A DNA stretch of 64,000 nt, taken from NCBI RefSeq assembly GCF_050003625.1, contig NC_134397.1, positions 221,588,537 to 221,652,536 of the forward strand, in the 5' to 3' direction. This DNA comes from Haematobia irritans. Lineage: Eukaryota > Arthropoda > Insecta > Diptera > Muscidae. Both the position numbers and the translations under genes were made by a program. Within the stretch, counting starts at the first letter, position 1. Every line of letters begins with the position of its first letter. Positions 1-9,700 of this stretch are shown here, in pieces. The notes beneath the pieces are model-generated. The model was not told the origin of the DNA. It saw nothing but the letters and a program-made list of their open reading frames with translations, and made no database searches.

Positions 1-407
1 TGTGTACCTGCTCAATGTTTTTATAAAATTCTTTTCGCTACAAAAAAGTTAAAAAATTAAATGGTCACGAAAAAAATGTAAATGGTCTTTATGGCCATGT
101 AATGGTTCTAGACATATCTATACTTAACCTATAAAAATACTTTTTTCCCTGTAAAAAAGTAAAAAAAATTGAATGGTCAGGTACATGATTTTCCCGACCA
201 TTTAATGGTCTCAAATTCTATCATTTAAATGATAGAACATGTTTGCGGTATTTGAGAACCATTCAAATGCTTATTGCCACCATACATTTTTCTCCGCTCG
301 AAAACTATTTTTACAAAGACAAAATACATGGTTTTCGCGGCAATTACATGCTCTAGATAAGCATTAAATGGATGCGGCAACCATGTCCAAACATGGTTTT
401 TCTGTGC
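1..407. repeat. AT-rich sequence with recurring ATGGTC/CATGGTT motifs
   Basis: No gene is visible. The stretch repeats short motifs such as AAATGGTC, CCATGTAATGGTT and AACATGGTTTTTCTGTGCGTG-like sequence, in both orientations, and joins directly to a HINE terminus at 408. It looks like the edge of a non-autonomous element whose left end lies outside the window. The family is not recognised. Confidence 0.35.
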
Positions 408-458
408 GTGTGGGTATTTAAGATTCGGCCCGGCCGAACTTACTGCTTTATATACTGG
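408..458 (-). mobile_element. HINE-A terminus fragment
   Basis: Only the terminal ~50 bases of a HINE-A element survive: GTGGGTATTTAAGATTCGGC, then the palindromic CCCGGCCGAACTTAC and TATATACT. The same terminus closes the full elements ending at 21334, 38969 and 58672. The rest of the element is absent, so this is a fragment or recombination scar. From 459 to 677 nothing recognisable is seen. Confidence 0.7.
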
Positions 459-677
459 TTTTTAATTGATTCAATTGATTATTAAGTCAAACTTCAATCC
501 AATTACTCCAATTAATTTTTTAATTAAACTGTTAAACGGAACAATTAATTGTTTACGTAGTAAAAACAGAGTGAAGAATTTCAATCATTTTCTTAACAAA
601 CTTTGTGTTTTCTTTCGGAAAATCGAAGTTTTAGGCAAGCAAAGTTGATTCTTTGGCGCTAATTTTTGTTTTAAATA

Positions 678-1340
678 CACTGAAAAATTATTGTCGTCAG
701 GTCAAAGATTTCATGTCTTTAAAATACAAATGCAAATTTTGCTTAGCATAGAAGACGCATTTCTGTAATAAAAGTTTTTTTTTCTGTGTCCAAAAGTCGA
801 CTAACTTCTGCAATGAAGTCGCATTTTCCTTATAATTAAGTAATTTGACTTAAAAATGGATATCATAACATGAAAGAAATTTTTTTTGGGCTTGGGTCAA
901 CATGACTTTAATAATTCTGAAAAATTCTTTAAAATGAATGAAATCTTCTTTAAATTTTTTGTCTTCTTGCATCTTGACTACAAAGCAAAAAATCGTTCAA
1001 ATATAGGACATATTTTTCAACACTTTATTTTAAAGACGTTTTTTACTTACTTACTTAAACATAGCATAATTTCTGCTGGAAGTCGAGCCTGAATTTGGAA
1101 AATAAAGTTGTCGTTAATTCGTTTTTAAAGGACTTTGATAGCATATGAAAAAAAAATCTGAAAAAACGAAAAATTAAAATTTTCTTCTTAGAAGCAAATA
1201 CTCAAACTTCAAATTTAAAAGATAATTGTGTCTTGAAAGTATCCTTATTTGTATTCTCCGCTTCTTTGGCTCGGAATCAATACCAACATTTTTAAAGTAA
1301 AGACAAAGTCTTTGGAACCGGGCATGCTGTTTTTTCAGTG
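678..1340. mobile_element. MITE family D, complete copy (663 bp)
   Basis: Bounded by inverted CACTGAAAAA / TTTTTCAGTG ends and flanked on both sides by TA (676-677 and 1341-1342), so a TA target duplication is likely. The interior has paired AAAGACNT blocks and the diagnostic TTTGGCTCGGAATCAATACC near 1268. Other copies: 17757-18367, 26324-26715, 33757-33990, 36254-36895, the split copies at 37007 and 50216, and 61439-61756. There is no coding capacity, so it must be moved by a transposase encoded elsewhere. Confidence 0.8.
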
Positions 1341-1342
1341 TA

Positions 1343-1512
1343 GGTAAGATTAGGTATAGTGGCCGCCCGATATTTTTAGGCTCCTTAGAATATAAAGTCC
1401 CTTGTGATACAGTCCCTAGTGAAAATCTGTCTTATCAATGAGTGGTGGCCGATTCTACGTTGAGCTTATACCCGCGTCTGAATGGTATTTTAAATTACGG
1501 TGAACCCCATTT
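1343..1512 (-). mobile_element. old, headless SINE copy
   Basis: The sequence aligns loosely with the body of the SINE copies at 6941-7284 and 40242-40579: GATTAGGTATAGTGG at the tail, a CCCGATAT block, TCAATGAGTG and GTTGAGCTTATA. The tRNA-derived head is missing. Divergence is far higher than in the other copies, so this is an old insertion or a relative of the SINE. Confidence 0.55.
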
Positions 1513-1812
1513 GAGCGTGTTTTGAGGATCAAGAGACCTTAGAACATTGCCTTTGTCCCTGTCCTGCCTTTACTAGGTAATGAGTTAATCATATCAGTGA
1601 AGATTTGATTCGGGACCTGTCCCAGTTTAGAAACAACGACTGAAATTAAATTATGGAATTCGTTTGAGACACAGAGTTCGTGGAATAAAAGAAGAGTAAA
1701 ATGGAAAGAAGATGTTAGAGCGCACAACAAACTGAATACGGGCTTAGATGTAGCGTATGTCAGCCGACATGAAACAGGGCAACCTGAATCTTCTTTTCAA
1801 CCTAACCTAAGC
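1513..1812 (+). pseudogene. LINE C-terminal zinc-knuckle and 3' tail
   Basis: In frame from 1515 the DNA encodes a relic of the C-terminal Cys/His motif of RNase H-bearing non-LTR retrotransposons (ACFEDQETLEHCLCPCPAF, then TR and a stop near 1577). A 3' UTR follows, ending in CAACCTAACCTAA at about 1798-1812. The same motif and tail recur at 6333-7409. Only the last ~20 codons remain, so nothing functional is encoded. Moderately sure of the LINE class; the clade (I- or LOA-like) is inference. Confidence 0.65.
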
Positions 1813-3150
1813 GAACTTAATAAATATTTTCATACTATAAGACAAATTCGTTTTATTATACCCACAATGTTCTACATGAAATGTAGATAAAATATAGCTG
1901 ATAAAATAACCTCTAAAAAACGGTCTTTCGTCCCTCTGCAAAGGAAACATATGATGTTTTGGGGGTGCTAGATCTAGATGTGTTAATATTAGCAATAATA
2001 ACCTAAGGATGAGTCAGTGTTCATTACCAGTGGAGGAAAAAAATACTAAGGGGGGAGGTAAAAATACATTATAGCATAAATAAATTATAAGCAAACAGAC
2101 AAAGTATGAAGGGACAGAGTGGGAAGATTATTCAAATGGTAAAAATGAAAAATCAACAGCAAGTGCACAATTGTACACAAACATAGGCACTACATGCTAA
2201 TAAACCTTCCGAAACAGCATGGAACTCAAACATCACCCAGACAACTTTAAATCCCATTGGCAAACATCAAACATAAGGCATGACATGGTATGGCAACTTC
2301 ATTCTGCCGTCCCCCGCTTGGCAAAGTAGCCCATCTGCAAAAATATCTCAATGTAGCAGTAGAAAAAAAATACCCAAAACCGAAGGAACCCCTGTTTGGT
2401 AGCCATGATGATGATGCTGTTTTTATGCCCACACCACTTTGCGTGGGGTGAAGAAAGTCAGCCATGAAAATGGCAAAAACAGATGTGCCTAGCCACAGGC
2501 ATTCACCAAAGGATTCCAAACTTCAAACTTTTCATCTGCAAGAGGCATTGGGATGTTGAGGTAAAACAGATGCAGAAAAAGATTCCCAGGTCATGAATAA
2601 AATTTAAAATAAGCTCAAGACGATGGTGTGCTTGGCATTTGAAGATACCATCAAAAAGGATTCCAAAATCGGTTCTCGTTAAAGCTGAATTGGTTTCTGT
2701 AGTTCTAATAAGATTTTTTGAGAGGTCTAAAAAAGGCTGTAGCCCAACAAAAACTCTAATTTGCAAACAAAACCCTGGAAGAAACTTATCTCAAAATTGG
2801 TAAGTACTTACTACTAAAGCGATATTTAGTTTTCTTTTGTGAGGCGAGTTGCGAATGTGCACAATTTGGGCAGAATTGCTGGGTTCACAATTGAGAGGTA
2901 ACTGTTCTCGTACCTGGAGCTGACGGATCGTAGCTGGTATAGGGTCGATCTTGTGATAGGTGATGGTCTTCCACGAAGCTCAAAGCTGCAATTGTAGGAA
3001 GACATTGCATTCTGAACCGCTGCCACGTGCTCAGCCTCTAATGCCACCCTTATTCACTATTCACTGTTATCGTTGGTCAGATGATTAATTGGTTGTAGGA
3101 CTTTTTCAAAGTCTAACCAGATGTCTTTGGCTCGTTCAGATGGTGCCCTC
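1813..3150. other. no recognisable gene or known repeat
   Basis: AT-rich, probably single-copy or old repeat DNA. Short open frames exist but show no family motif. On the minus strand, 2850-3047 begins with GTGGCATTAGAGGCTGAG, which resembles the start of the tRNA-Ser-like sequence at 49790-49870. It may be a remnant of a second SINE type, but no box B was found. Confidence 0.4.
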
Positions 3151-3151
3151 C

Positions 3152-3400
3152 TACACAATTTTTTTTCTGATTCAATCACGAAATTAATTGATCCAATTTT
3201 AATTTATTTGAAATATCTTCAATAATACAAATGATTGTATCACTTAAAAAATTAATTGAAAGTCAATTAAAAAATTAATGCATACTATTAAACTTTGTGA
3301 TTGCATTTTTTTTTCAATTAAAAAATTTGTTGAATCAAATACATTTGTAATTGAATATTTCTTAAAACTCAATTAAGACTTCACGAATTTTTTTTATGTA
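3152..3400. mobile_element. MITE family F (AATTAA-rich)
   Basis: Short element built from repeated AAAAAATTAATTGA-type units on both strands. It starts CACAATTTTTTTTCTG and ends CACGAATTTTTTTTATG beside TA. Related copies: 18650-18870, 27755-27910, 30985-31340 and 31953-33655 (split). Non-coding. The termini of this copy are degraded, so edges are approximate. Confidence 0.6.
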
Positions 3401-3608
3401 GATGTGGCATGGACTGGGCGGTTTGCCTCACTGCTGTTTATCAGGTGCTGGTGGGTGTGGAGGGCATAATGTTGCCTCACCGATAGCATTTTGGTCTCAT
3501 GTTGAACATAATGTGTCTTGTTTCTTGGAGTGATATTTAGTGGCAACCCGTAGCCCAGTACTCTGTATCGTTGGAATATTTCTCTTTTAGATCTCGCTTA
3601 TATTGGGA

Positions 3609-4090
3609 ATAGAGGTGTGCACGTGAGTAATAGTTTACTCACGCACACTCACGACGGAAAAATCTTACTCACACACGATATTGTTTGGTAGGTCTCACGC
3701 ACACTCACGAAAAGAAAACTTTTACTCACGCACGAAAATGTCGTGACTCACGAATAATTTTATGAGTAATTTACCTGAGGGACGTGTCTGAAATCATGAG
3801 CTCGATTAAAATCGAGAGCGTTATTAAACTCTTAACATTCTAGGTGTCACTAAAATTCCAAATGAATTTAAGTTTTAAGCGTTTTATGTTGGAGAGCGGG
3901 ATTATTTTCGTGAGCGTAATTCGTTATTCACACACACTCACGAAGATATTGTTTTCGTGACTCACGCTCACGCACGACATTTTGATTTGTTAATCACGCA
4001 CATTCACACCGTTGACACGAGCCTGACTCACGCGTCATGTCACGAAAATTTTCGTGAGTTACGACAATTTCGTGTCACGTGCACACCTCT
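3609..4090. mobile_element. hAT-like MITE with 8-bp target duplication
   Basis: The inverted ends AGAGGTGTGCACGTGA (3611-3626) and TCACGTGCACACCTCT (4075-4090) match exactly over 16 bases. TATTGGGA lies on both sides (3601-3608 and 4091-4098), an 8-bp duplication as produced by hAT transposases. The interior is packed with CTCACGCACACTCACG-type subrepeats on both strands, so much of the element can fold back. No transposase is encoded. From 3403 to 3608 the flank is unassigned. Confidence 0.85.
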
Positions 4091-4279
4091 TATTGGGAGT
4101 TCAAACGGGTACCGCATAATCGATAAGGGGCGTAGCCGCCATGGCTGCGATTAGATTGAAGATGTTGGAAGAATGGACGGAAACACAAGACATGACGAAC
4201 CATCAAAGGATAGTAGGGCAGACGGAGGGTGAAATGGCCGATACAGCAACAATCCATGATCGCATTCCTGAGGTGGTTA
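4091..4279 (+). pseudogene. LINE reverse transcriptase C-terminal remnant
   Basis: From about 4135 the plus strand reads AAMAAIRLKMLEEW, typical of the region between the reverse transcriptase thumb and RNase H domains of RNase H LINEs, followed by a basic stretch (TNHQRIVGQ). It then runs into MITE E at 4282. The RNase H relic resumes right after that MITE at 5254, so the MITE split one LINE copy. Upstream RT motifs are not visible. Family assignment rests on this short peptide and on position. Confidence 0.5.
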
Positions 4280-4281
4280 TA

Positions 4282-5251
4282 CACGCTCACAAAAAATCGC
4301 TTCTGTAACATATACTCCCAAACATATTTTGCTTCAAGCATATACATTTTTGGCTATTGCCCAAACATTTATATGTTTGATCTCTTCCAATATATAATAT
4401 GTTTGAAAGCATATTGGTCTAAACAATATATGTTTGGGTAGTCAATTTCCAAACATTTTGTATTTTTGCATCCAAATTCAATAATGTTGTCTTCCAAAAA
4501 ACAATATGTTATTATGTGAACATATAATATGTTTGGAAGCATTTTGCACCCAAAAATATTACATGCTTAAAAAAATTCTCCCAAACAATATTGTGCTCAA
4601 AATTTTATTTATATATTTACAATCATAATTAATTATGAAAATAAACAGGTAATATAGGTGCTAACAACATATGTTTTCGACCTGAATGCTCAAAATTTTG
4701 TTTCTGCCCAATTGTACATTCCTCCACATCTTTCTCACTTCCACGAGATTTTTTAGTTCTTAGCACCTTTTTCTGTAATACAAACATTGTAGAAGAAATT
4801 ATTCAATTGTATGATTTTTTTATTTATTTTAATTTTACCTTTTGCCGGACGGGGATTCGAACAGCGGACCACACAGTTTATAAGGATCAAAGAAGTAGCT
4901 GATCAATTGCCGAAGGAAAAATAAAATGTTAATTTTGTAATAACAAGCAACAACCACCAACTTAATTCAATATCGCTCCCTGTTAAATAGCGCTCCAAGC
5001 TACTAAACACATATATGTTTATAGGCTATTTCTAAATTAATATATGTTTGCATCCAAGCATATTATATTTAAAAACATTTTATGTCCCAAACATAATATG
5101 TTCTAACATATTAACATATATGTCCCAAACATGTTATGCTAGTTTATGAACATTATATGCTTGCACTCAAAAATATTGTGTTTAAAAGTTTGTGTTCCAA
5201 ACATATAATGTTTATAGCCAAACATATGAAAAACAGTCTTTTTCATCCGTG
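4282..5251. mobile_element. MITE family E (ACATAT-rich), 970 bp
   Basis: Ends are CACGCTCACAAAAAATCG and CTTTTTCATCCGTG, flanked by TA at 4280-4281 and 5252-5253. Both end regions consist of repeated AAACATAT / ATATGTTT words. The centre (4735-4895) carries a minus-strand tRNA-like piece with a box-B-like sequence (complement of 4857-4867) and shares sequence with MITE family G. Other copies: 33991-34477, 46601-48379, 56883-58817. Non-coding. Confidence 0.75.
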
Positions 5252-5253
5252 TA

Positions 5254-5690
5254 GCTGCCGAGTGTGACATTCCGGCGACAGTAAGATGATCCTGGAAGAA
5301 TGGGACACTAGAACAGATACCAGAGTTAAATACCTGCTACATCGATGGATCGTATATGGGTAAGAGGAAGGAACTAGGCATATATTTGGAGAACCCAGAC
5401 ACTGAAATCCTATAACGATTACCGGACTACAGCACAATCCTGCAGGCAGAACTACATGCCATAATGAAAGGGCTCGGAAATAACACGACGCCACAAGACT
5501 TGAACATTTTCACAGATTTCCGGAGTCCAATGACGGCAATACTAGACATTCCAATCGTATTGGAATGCAAAAGCATGATCAACGAATATTCGGAATATAG
5601 CAGAATCCCCATCATATGGGTGCCAGAATAAGAAGAAAGGTAAAGGCAAATGAACTGGTGAACTTCAGTTGGGCAGCGCCTAAGGACGGT
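5254..5690 (+). pseudogene. LINE RNase H remnant, first copy
   Basis: Plus-strand translation gives NTCYIDGSYMG (first catalytic Asp), QAELHAIMKG (catalytic Glu), NIFTDFRSPM (second Asp) and the late IIWVPE motif, interrupted by stops and at least one frameshift. This is the usual order of the RNase H domain in I/LOA-type LINEs. The final GN.(E/D)AD motif is missing here. It continues the LINE split by the MITE at 4282-5251. Dead copy. Confidence 0.7.
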
Positions 5691-5739
5691 CTATATGGCG
5701 ACCCAGCAAGCTAAGATTCATTTTCCCAAGTATAGATGA

Positions 5740-6330
5740 CTGGGAGGAAAAGCTCATACTTTTCGGAGATCTGAACATTTATACGGACGGATCGAAGATG
5801 GCTGAAGGCACGGGCAGTTTATCTACTGCGAGGAGCTAGGAATCACGGAGTCATATGGAATTGGCAACGCATGCAGTATCTTTAAGACGGAGGCTCTTGG
5901 TATTGCCAAAGCTGCGGAGCTCCTGTTGATGAGACCGATATTCAGAAGCGATATCTGCTTCTTCATCGACAGTCAGGCAGCAATGAAGGCCTTGGATAAT
6001 ACGAACATAACGTCAGAGGCAGTCAGCCGCTGTCGTAGAGAACTCAGCAATTATGGAATAAAGGGCAATGATGAGGCAGATGTACTGGCTAAGGAAGGTG
6101 CACGCGGCACGGATAACATCGCCATGGACGTTTTCCTCCGCTATATTTATATACATACAGGGTCAATGCTAACTATGATGAAATGCCGAAGGAACGATGG
6201 ACTTCCTCTGAGGGTTGCGAGCAGACCAAGCTGATATGGAACGAGAAGAGTAATAGGAACTCAGGATTTCTAATGGCTACCATTTTCCGTACTACGGATT
6301 TGGTGTCAACCTCTATAACCTAACCTAACC
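5740..6330 (+). pseudogene. LINE RNase H remnant, second copy with internal deletion
   Basis: A second RNase H domain follows the first within ~100 bp: NIYTDGSKM (Asp), IFKTEALGIA (Glu), CFFIDSQAAMKAL (Asp), then RRELSN joined directly to YGIKGNDEADVLAKEG, which carries the last Asp. The segment normally holding the 'WVPGH' motif is missing at the join near 6053. After a stop at 6232 the tail ends ATAACCTAACCTAACC at 6317-6331. It may be a different LINE subfamily from the first copy, because the sequences are clearly diverged. Confidence 0.7.
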
Positions 6331-6332
6331 TA

Positions 6333-6930
6333 TGTGAGACGAGTAGGATGAATGGGCACGGCAGACACATAAAGCGATGTGGACCAAAGCAATTATCGGA
6401 GGGGGAACGAAAATACTATTGGGTGAACCAGATAAGAAAAAGACTTGAGGACTTCTCAAGGAGAGCGGGAGGACAATTTCAGGAAAACCGTGGGAATAAT
6501 GTCCATGCACCTAGAGAGCAGATCAGTGCCGAATAGGAGCAGCAAAGGATAGTGCATCTAGGGCGTGTTTTGAGGATGATGAGTCCTTGGAACACTAGCT
6601 TTGTCACTGGCCTGCCTTCACTAGACAAAGAGTTAACCGTATCGGTAAAGAGGATTCGGGACATGGCCCAGATTGGAAATAGTGGTTACCCAGATAAAAA
6701 AGACTGTAGAACTACTCAAGGAAAGTAAGACAATAGTCACTATGACCATGGGAATTGAGAGCACAGCTGTATCGAATAGGAGCAGCAGGAAATTGTGTAT
6801 TTTGAGGATGATGAGACCTTGAAACACTATCTTTTTCACTTTCCTGTCTTTACTAGGCAAAGAGTTAACCATATCGGTGAAGAGGTGAATTGGGACACAG
6901 CTTCGAAACAGCGACTAGAAACAAATCGTT
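6333..6930 (+). pseudogene. tandemly duplicated LINE C-terminal region
   Basis: Two head-to-tail copies of the same LINE 3' coding region, about 6430-6685 and 6689-6930. Each starts with CAGATAA(G)AAAAGAC and contains GAGCAGATC/GAGCACAGC, GAATAGGAGCAGCA and the zinc-knuckle codons (ACFEDDESLEH in the first). The pattern GACAAAGAGTTAACC / GGCAAAGAGTTAACC also appears in both. Stops and indels break every frame. The source unit again resembles 1513-1812. A SINE interrupts it at 6941. Confidence 0.6.
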
Positions 6931-6940
6931 AGAGACACAA

Positions 6941-7284
6941 GGTTAGGTTAGGTGGCAGTCCGATGTATCAGGCTCACTTAGACTATTCAGTCCATTGTGA
7001 TACCACATTGGTGAACTTCTCTCTTATCACTGAGTGCTGCCAGATTCCATGTTAAGCTCAATGACAAGGGACCTCCATTTTATAGCCGAGTCCGAACGGC
7101 ATTCCATATTGCAGTGAAACCACTTAGAGAAGCTTTGAAACCCTCAGAAATGTCACCAGCATTACTGAGGTGGGATAATCCACCGCTGAAAAACTTTTTG
7201 GTGTTCGGTCGAAGCAGGAATCGAACCCACGACCTTGTGTATGCAAGGCGGGCATCCTAACCATTGCACTACGGTGGCTCCCAT
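6941..7284 (-). mobile_element. tRNA-derived SINE, full-length copy
   Basis: On the minus strand the head (about 7281 to 7205) is tRNA-like: box A region GTGCAATGGTTAG, an anticodon-like stem CCTTG..CAAGG and box B GGTTCGATTCC. A ~230-bp body follows, then a tail ending CCTAACCTAACC. Target duplications AGAGACACAA (6931-6940) and AGAGACCCAA (7285-7294) differ by one base. It is inserted in LINE sequence. The last ~60 bases before the tail match the 3' end of the LINE at 44800-44872, suggesting mobilisation by that LINE. Confidence 0.9.
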
Positions 7285-7294
7285 AGAGACCCAA

Positions 7295-7409
7295 AGTTCT
7301 TGAAATAAAAGGAGGAAGTTAGAACGCACAACAAGAATATTGACTTAGGTGTACGTCAGCCGGCATGAGGCAGGGCATCCTGAATCCTCTATTCACCCTA
7401 ACCTAACCT
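7295..7409 (+). mobile_element. LINE 3' tail continued after SINE
   Basis: Continues the LINE interrupted at 6941. AAAGTTCTTGAAATAAAAGG through AGCCGGCATGAGGCAGG matches 1670-1790, and it ends TTCACCCTAACCTAACC. The CCTAA-rich tail is the retrotransposon 3' end, not telomeric DNA. Confidence 0.65.
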
Positions 7410-8586
7410 CCCTCTTTTCCTTATTGAAATTTCGAACATTTTAAAATAAATATCCCCGTGTATTTCTTTAAGTGTATTGCACTAATTATAAATTACCTTT
7501 TGCTGTCTATTCGCCCCAAATTGGTCGATGATATTGCCCTCTCCATATCCATTAGTATTTGGATTTTTGATTAACATTAAATAAACTTTTAACGGCTTTA
7601 TCATATGGCCATAGACAATAAGGGTAGTTATGGAAAAACATCCTCTGTGCCCCCTCAAATTTTCATTTCGTTGGCAAGAGCAACAGACTTTCAATAAACA
7701 ACCCTCGCACACATGCATACATATGCGATCAAATAAAAAATTTCACATTTACATGAAGATTGATATCCACACACACACAAACACCAACATATATCCTCTG
7801 GTGTTTGTGGTACGCAATGATGACCGGAAGGTATACAAAAGTAAATGGAAACGGTAATAATCGTCGTCATCATCATCATCGTAGCTATTGACATGGTGAA
7901 AGGAAAAATACCATAGCCGGAAGCTGGACATGAAACATGCACGTGTATTTGTGTGTTCCTGACAGGATGATTGCATGTTTGCAATTTCCATTAGCACCAA
8001 CCAGTATACATAGTAAATTCTCAAAATGTGGGGAAACATTTCTTTCTAGAAGCGGAGATGTGAAAAGGCCACCATCTATAGAGAGAGAAATAGAATTTAT
8101 TGCAAACTGAAAACGTATTTTTGGAAATAGCCCACCAGGTAATTTCGTAGTTGATGTGAATGCTAAATTGTTAGCCGCGAGCTAGCATCTCTTAAACCCA
8201 AGGCCACTAAAAGAAATTGAAAAAAAATAAGGTTTACGGTTTTATTCATTCAATCAATTTATGATTCTTATTATATAGAATGGCTTATTTACTGAATCAC
8301 TTGGAAGTTGAATTTTAAATTGTGGAAAAAAATAAATTTATTTCCTTCGTAGAATTAAATAAATTGCTATCAATTATTTATGTCTTCAAAGAACTCAATA
8401 GTTGAAAATGGAATCAATATTTCTCAAATTGGTTCATATTCCACGAAGATATTTCGTATGGATGGAATTCTAAAGTGTGTATATATAACAAATATGCGAA
8501 GATCACAAAATAACATCTTGAGGCACTGCGGGGAACCTCTGGAGTATAATATTTACAGGATGTATTAAAACCAATATCTGGTTGTT
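7410..8586. other. no recognisable gene
   Basis: AT-rich DNA without family motifs. It contains a short (TCA)n tract at 7861-7885 and a CA-rich stretch near 7772-7795. Around 8220-8390 AATTGA/TTAAAT words recall MITE F but do not align clearly. Confidence 0.4.
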
Positions 8587-9318
8587 ATCATTTCGAAACT
8601 GCTCGTCTGACAGTTAATAGATATATTCCAGTGACAGTTCATTGTATTGTTTACAAACTTACAAAAGCATTTTGATCTATTGCATTCAGGAATAAAGTTA
8701 TTCGTAATGGAGAGTGATAATATGGTTGTTTTATATGTGACTCCAACTCCAACAAACTCCAATGGCTATCGTTAGAGACCTCCAGAATTTCAATGTGAAT
8801 AAATTGTTTTCTTTATCTTAGCCTGATATCAATGAATGTTGTTTATTTATTCGAGCTTATTGGCCAGGTAGACGAAGGGAATTGACACTATTATTGGAAT
8901 GCAAAAGCATAATCAACGAATACTTGGAATCATATTGAAATTGCTCATCTGACAGCTAACAGATATATTCCAGTGACAGTTCATTATATTGTTTACAAAC
9001 TTACAAAAGCATTTTGATCTATTGCATTCAGGAATAAAGTTGTTCGTAATGGAATCAAGAGTGATAATATGGTTGCTTTATATGTGGCTCCAACTCCAAC
9101 AAACTCCAATGGCTATCGTTAGAGACCTCCAGAATTTCAATGTGAATAAATTGTTTTCTTTATCTTAGCCTGATCTCAATGATATCAATGAATGTTGTTT
9201 AATGTCCAAATGGTTTATCTTATTTTACAATATTTATTCGAGCTTATTGGTCAGGAAGACGAAGGGAATTGACACTATTATTGGAATGCAAAAGCATAAT
9301 CAACGAATACTTGGAATA
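8587..9318 (+). repeat. tandem duplication, ~345-390 bp units
   Basis: Copy 1 (8587-8932) and copy 2 (8929-9318) are direct repeats. Both contain GACAGTTAATAGATATATTCC-like sequence, ATTGTTTACAAACTTAC, CTCCAACTCCAACAAACTCC and GGCTATCGTTAGAGACCTCC in the same order, and both end in the LINE-derived stretch ATTGGAATGCAAAAGCATAA. The offset is 342 bp at the left and about 390 bp at the right, because copy 2 has extra sequence near 9180-9235. Few differences suggest a recent duplication. Confidence 0.85.
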
Positions 9319-9490
9319 TAGCAGTATCCTCATCATATGGGTGCTGGAGTAAGAGGAAACGGAAAGGCAACACATAGGGAACTCAAAAAATAATAGAAGT
9401 AAAGCAGATCGAGTTGGATGAATGGGCACGAGAGGCACATAAAACGATGAAAATACTATCGGGTGACACAGATAAGAAAAGGACTGCACA
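9262..9490 (+). pseudogene. LINE RNase H/C-terminal fragment
   Basis: Matches the relic at 5545-5640 (ATTGGAATGCAAAAGCAT.ATCAACGAATA, then ATCATATGGGTGC.GGAATAAG) and the block at 6343-6440 (GTTGGATGAATGGGCACG, CAGATAAGAAAAGGAC). The translation carries the remnant of the late RNase H segment (IIWVLE) followed by a stop. It is the same LINE subfamily as 5254-6930, and part of it is included in the tandem duplication. Confidence 0.6.
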
Positions 9491-9505
9491 GAGAATACAG
9501 ATTAG

Positions 9506-9695
9506 TTGTGACAATCGAATTTATTGCCAACCTCCTTTTGGCAGTTGTGCCACCCGACTTATTCGGTCGACACAACCAATATATCATATGGTGTTGGTTG
9601 GGTCTGCCGACGAAATTGGTTGTTGCTACCTTCATCATTCGGTTGTGTTGCCCAACTTTGATAATCCTAATGACCGAATTAAAAGCCAATTTCGT
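9506..9695. repeat. imperfect foldback with CAACCAAT/ATTGGTTG words
   Basis: Between 9506 and 9695 the words GCCAAC, TCGGTCGACACAACCAATAT and their inverted forms (GGTGTTGGTTGGGTCTGCCGA, AATTGGTTGTTGC, TTCGGTTGTGTTGCC) alternate. The stretch can fold on itself, as in a foldback MITE. No clear target duplication was found. Confidence 0.4.
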
Positions 9696-9700
9696 CCCAG

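Noticed and set aside
2826..3047. 73-codon minus-strand frame as a gene
   Set aside because: Its start resembles the SINE-like head at 49790-49870, and there is no domain; too weak to call.
6941..6955. TTAGGTTAGG tracts (also 1340-1352, 6317-6331, 7396-7407, 40241-40254) as telomeric repeats
   Set aside because: They are 2-3 units long and always sit at the 3' end of a SINE or LINE. Flies do not use TTAGG telomeres.
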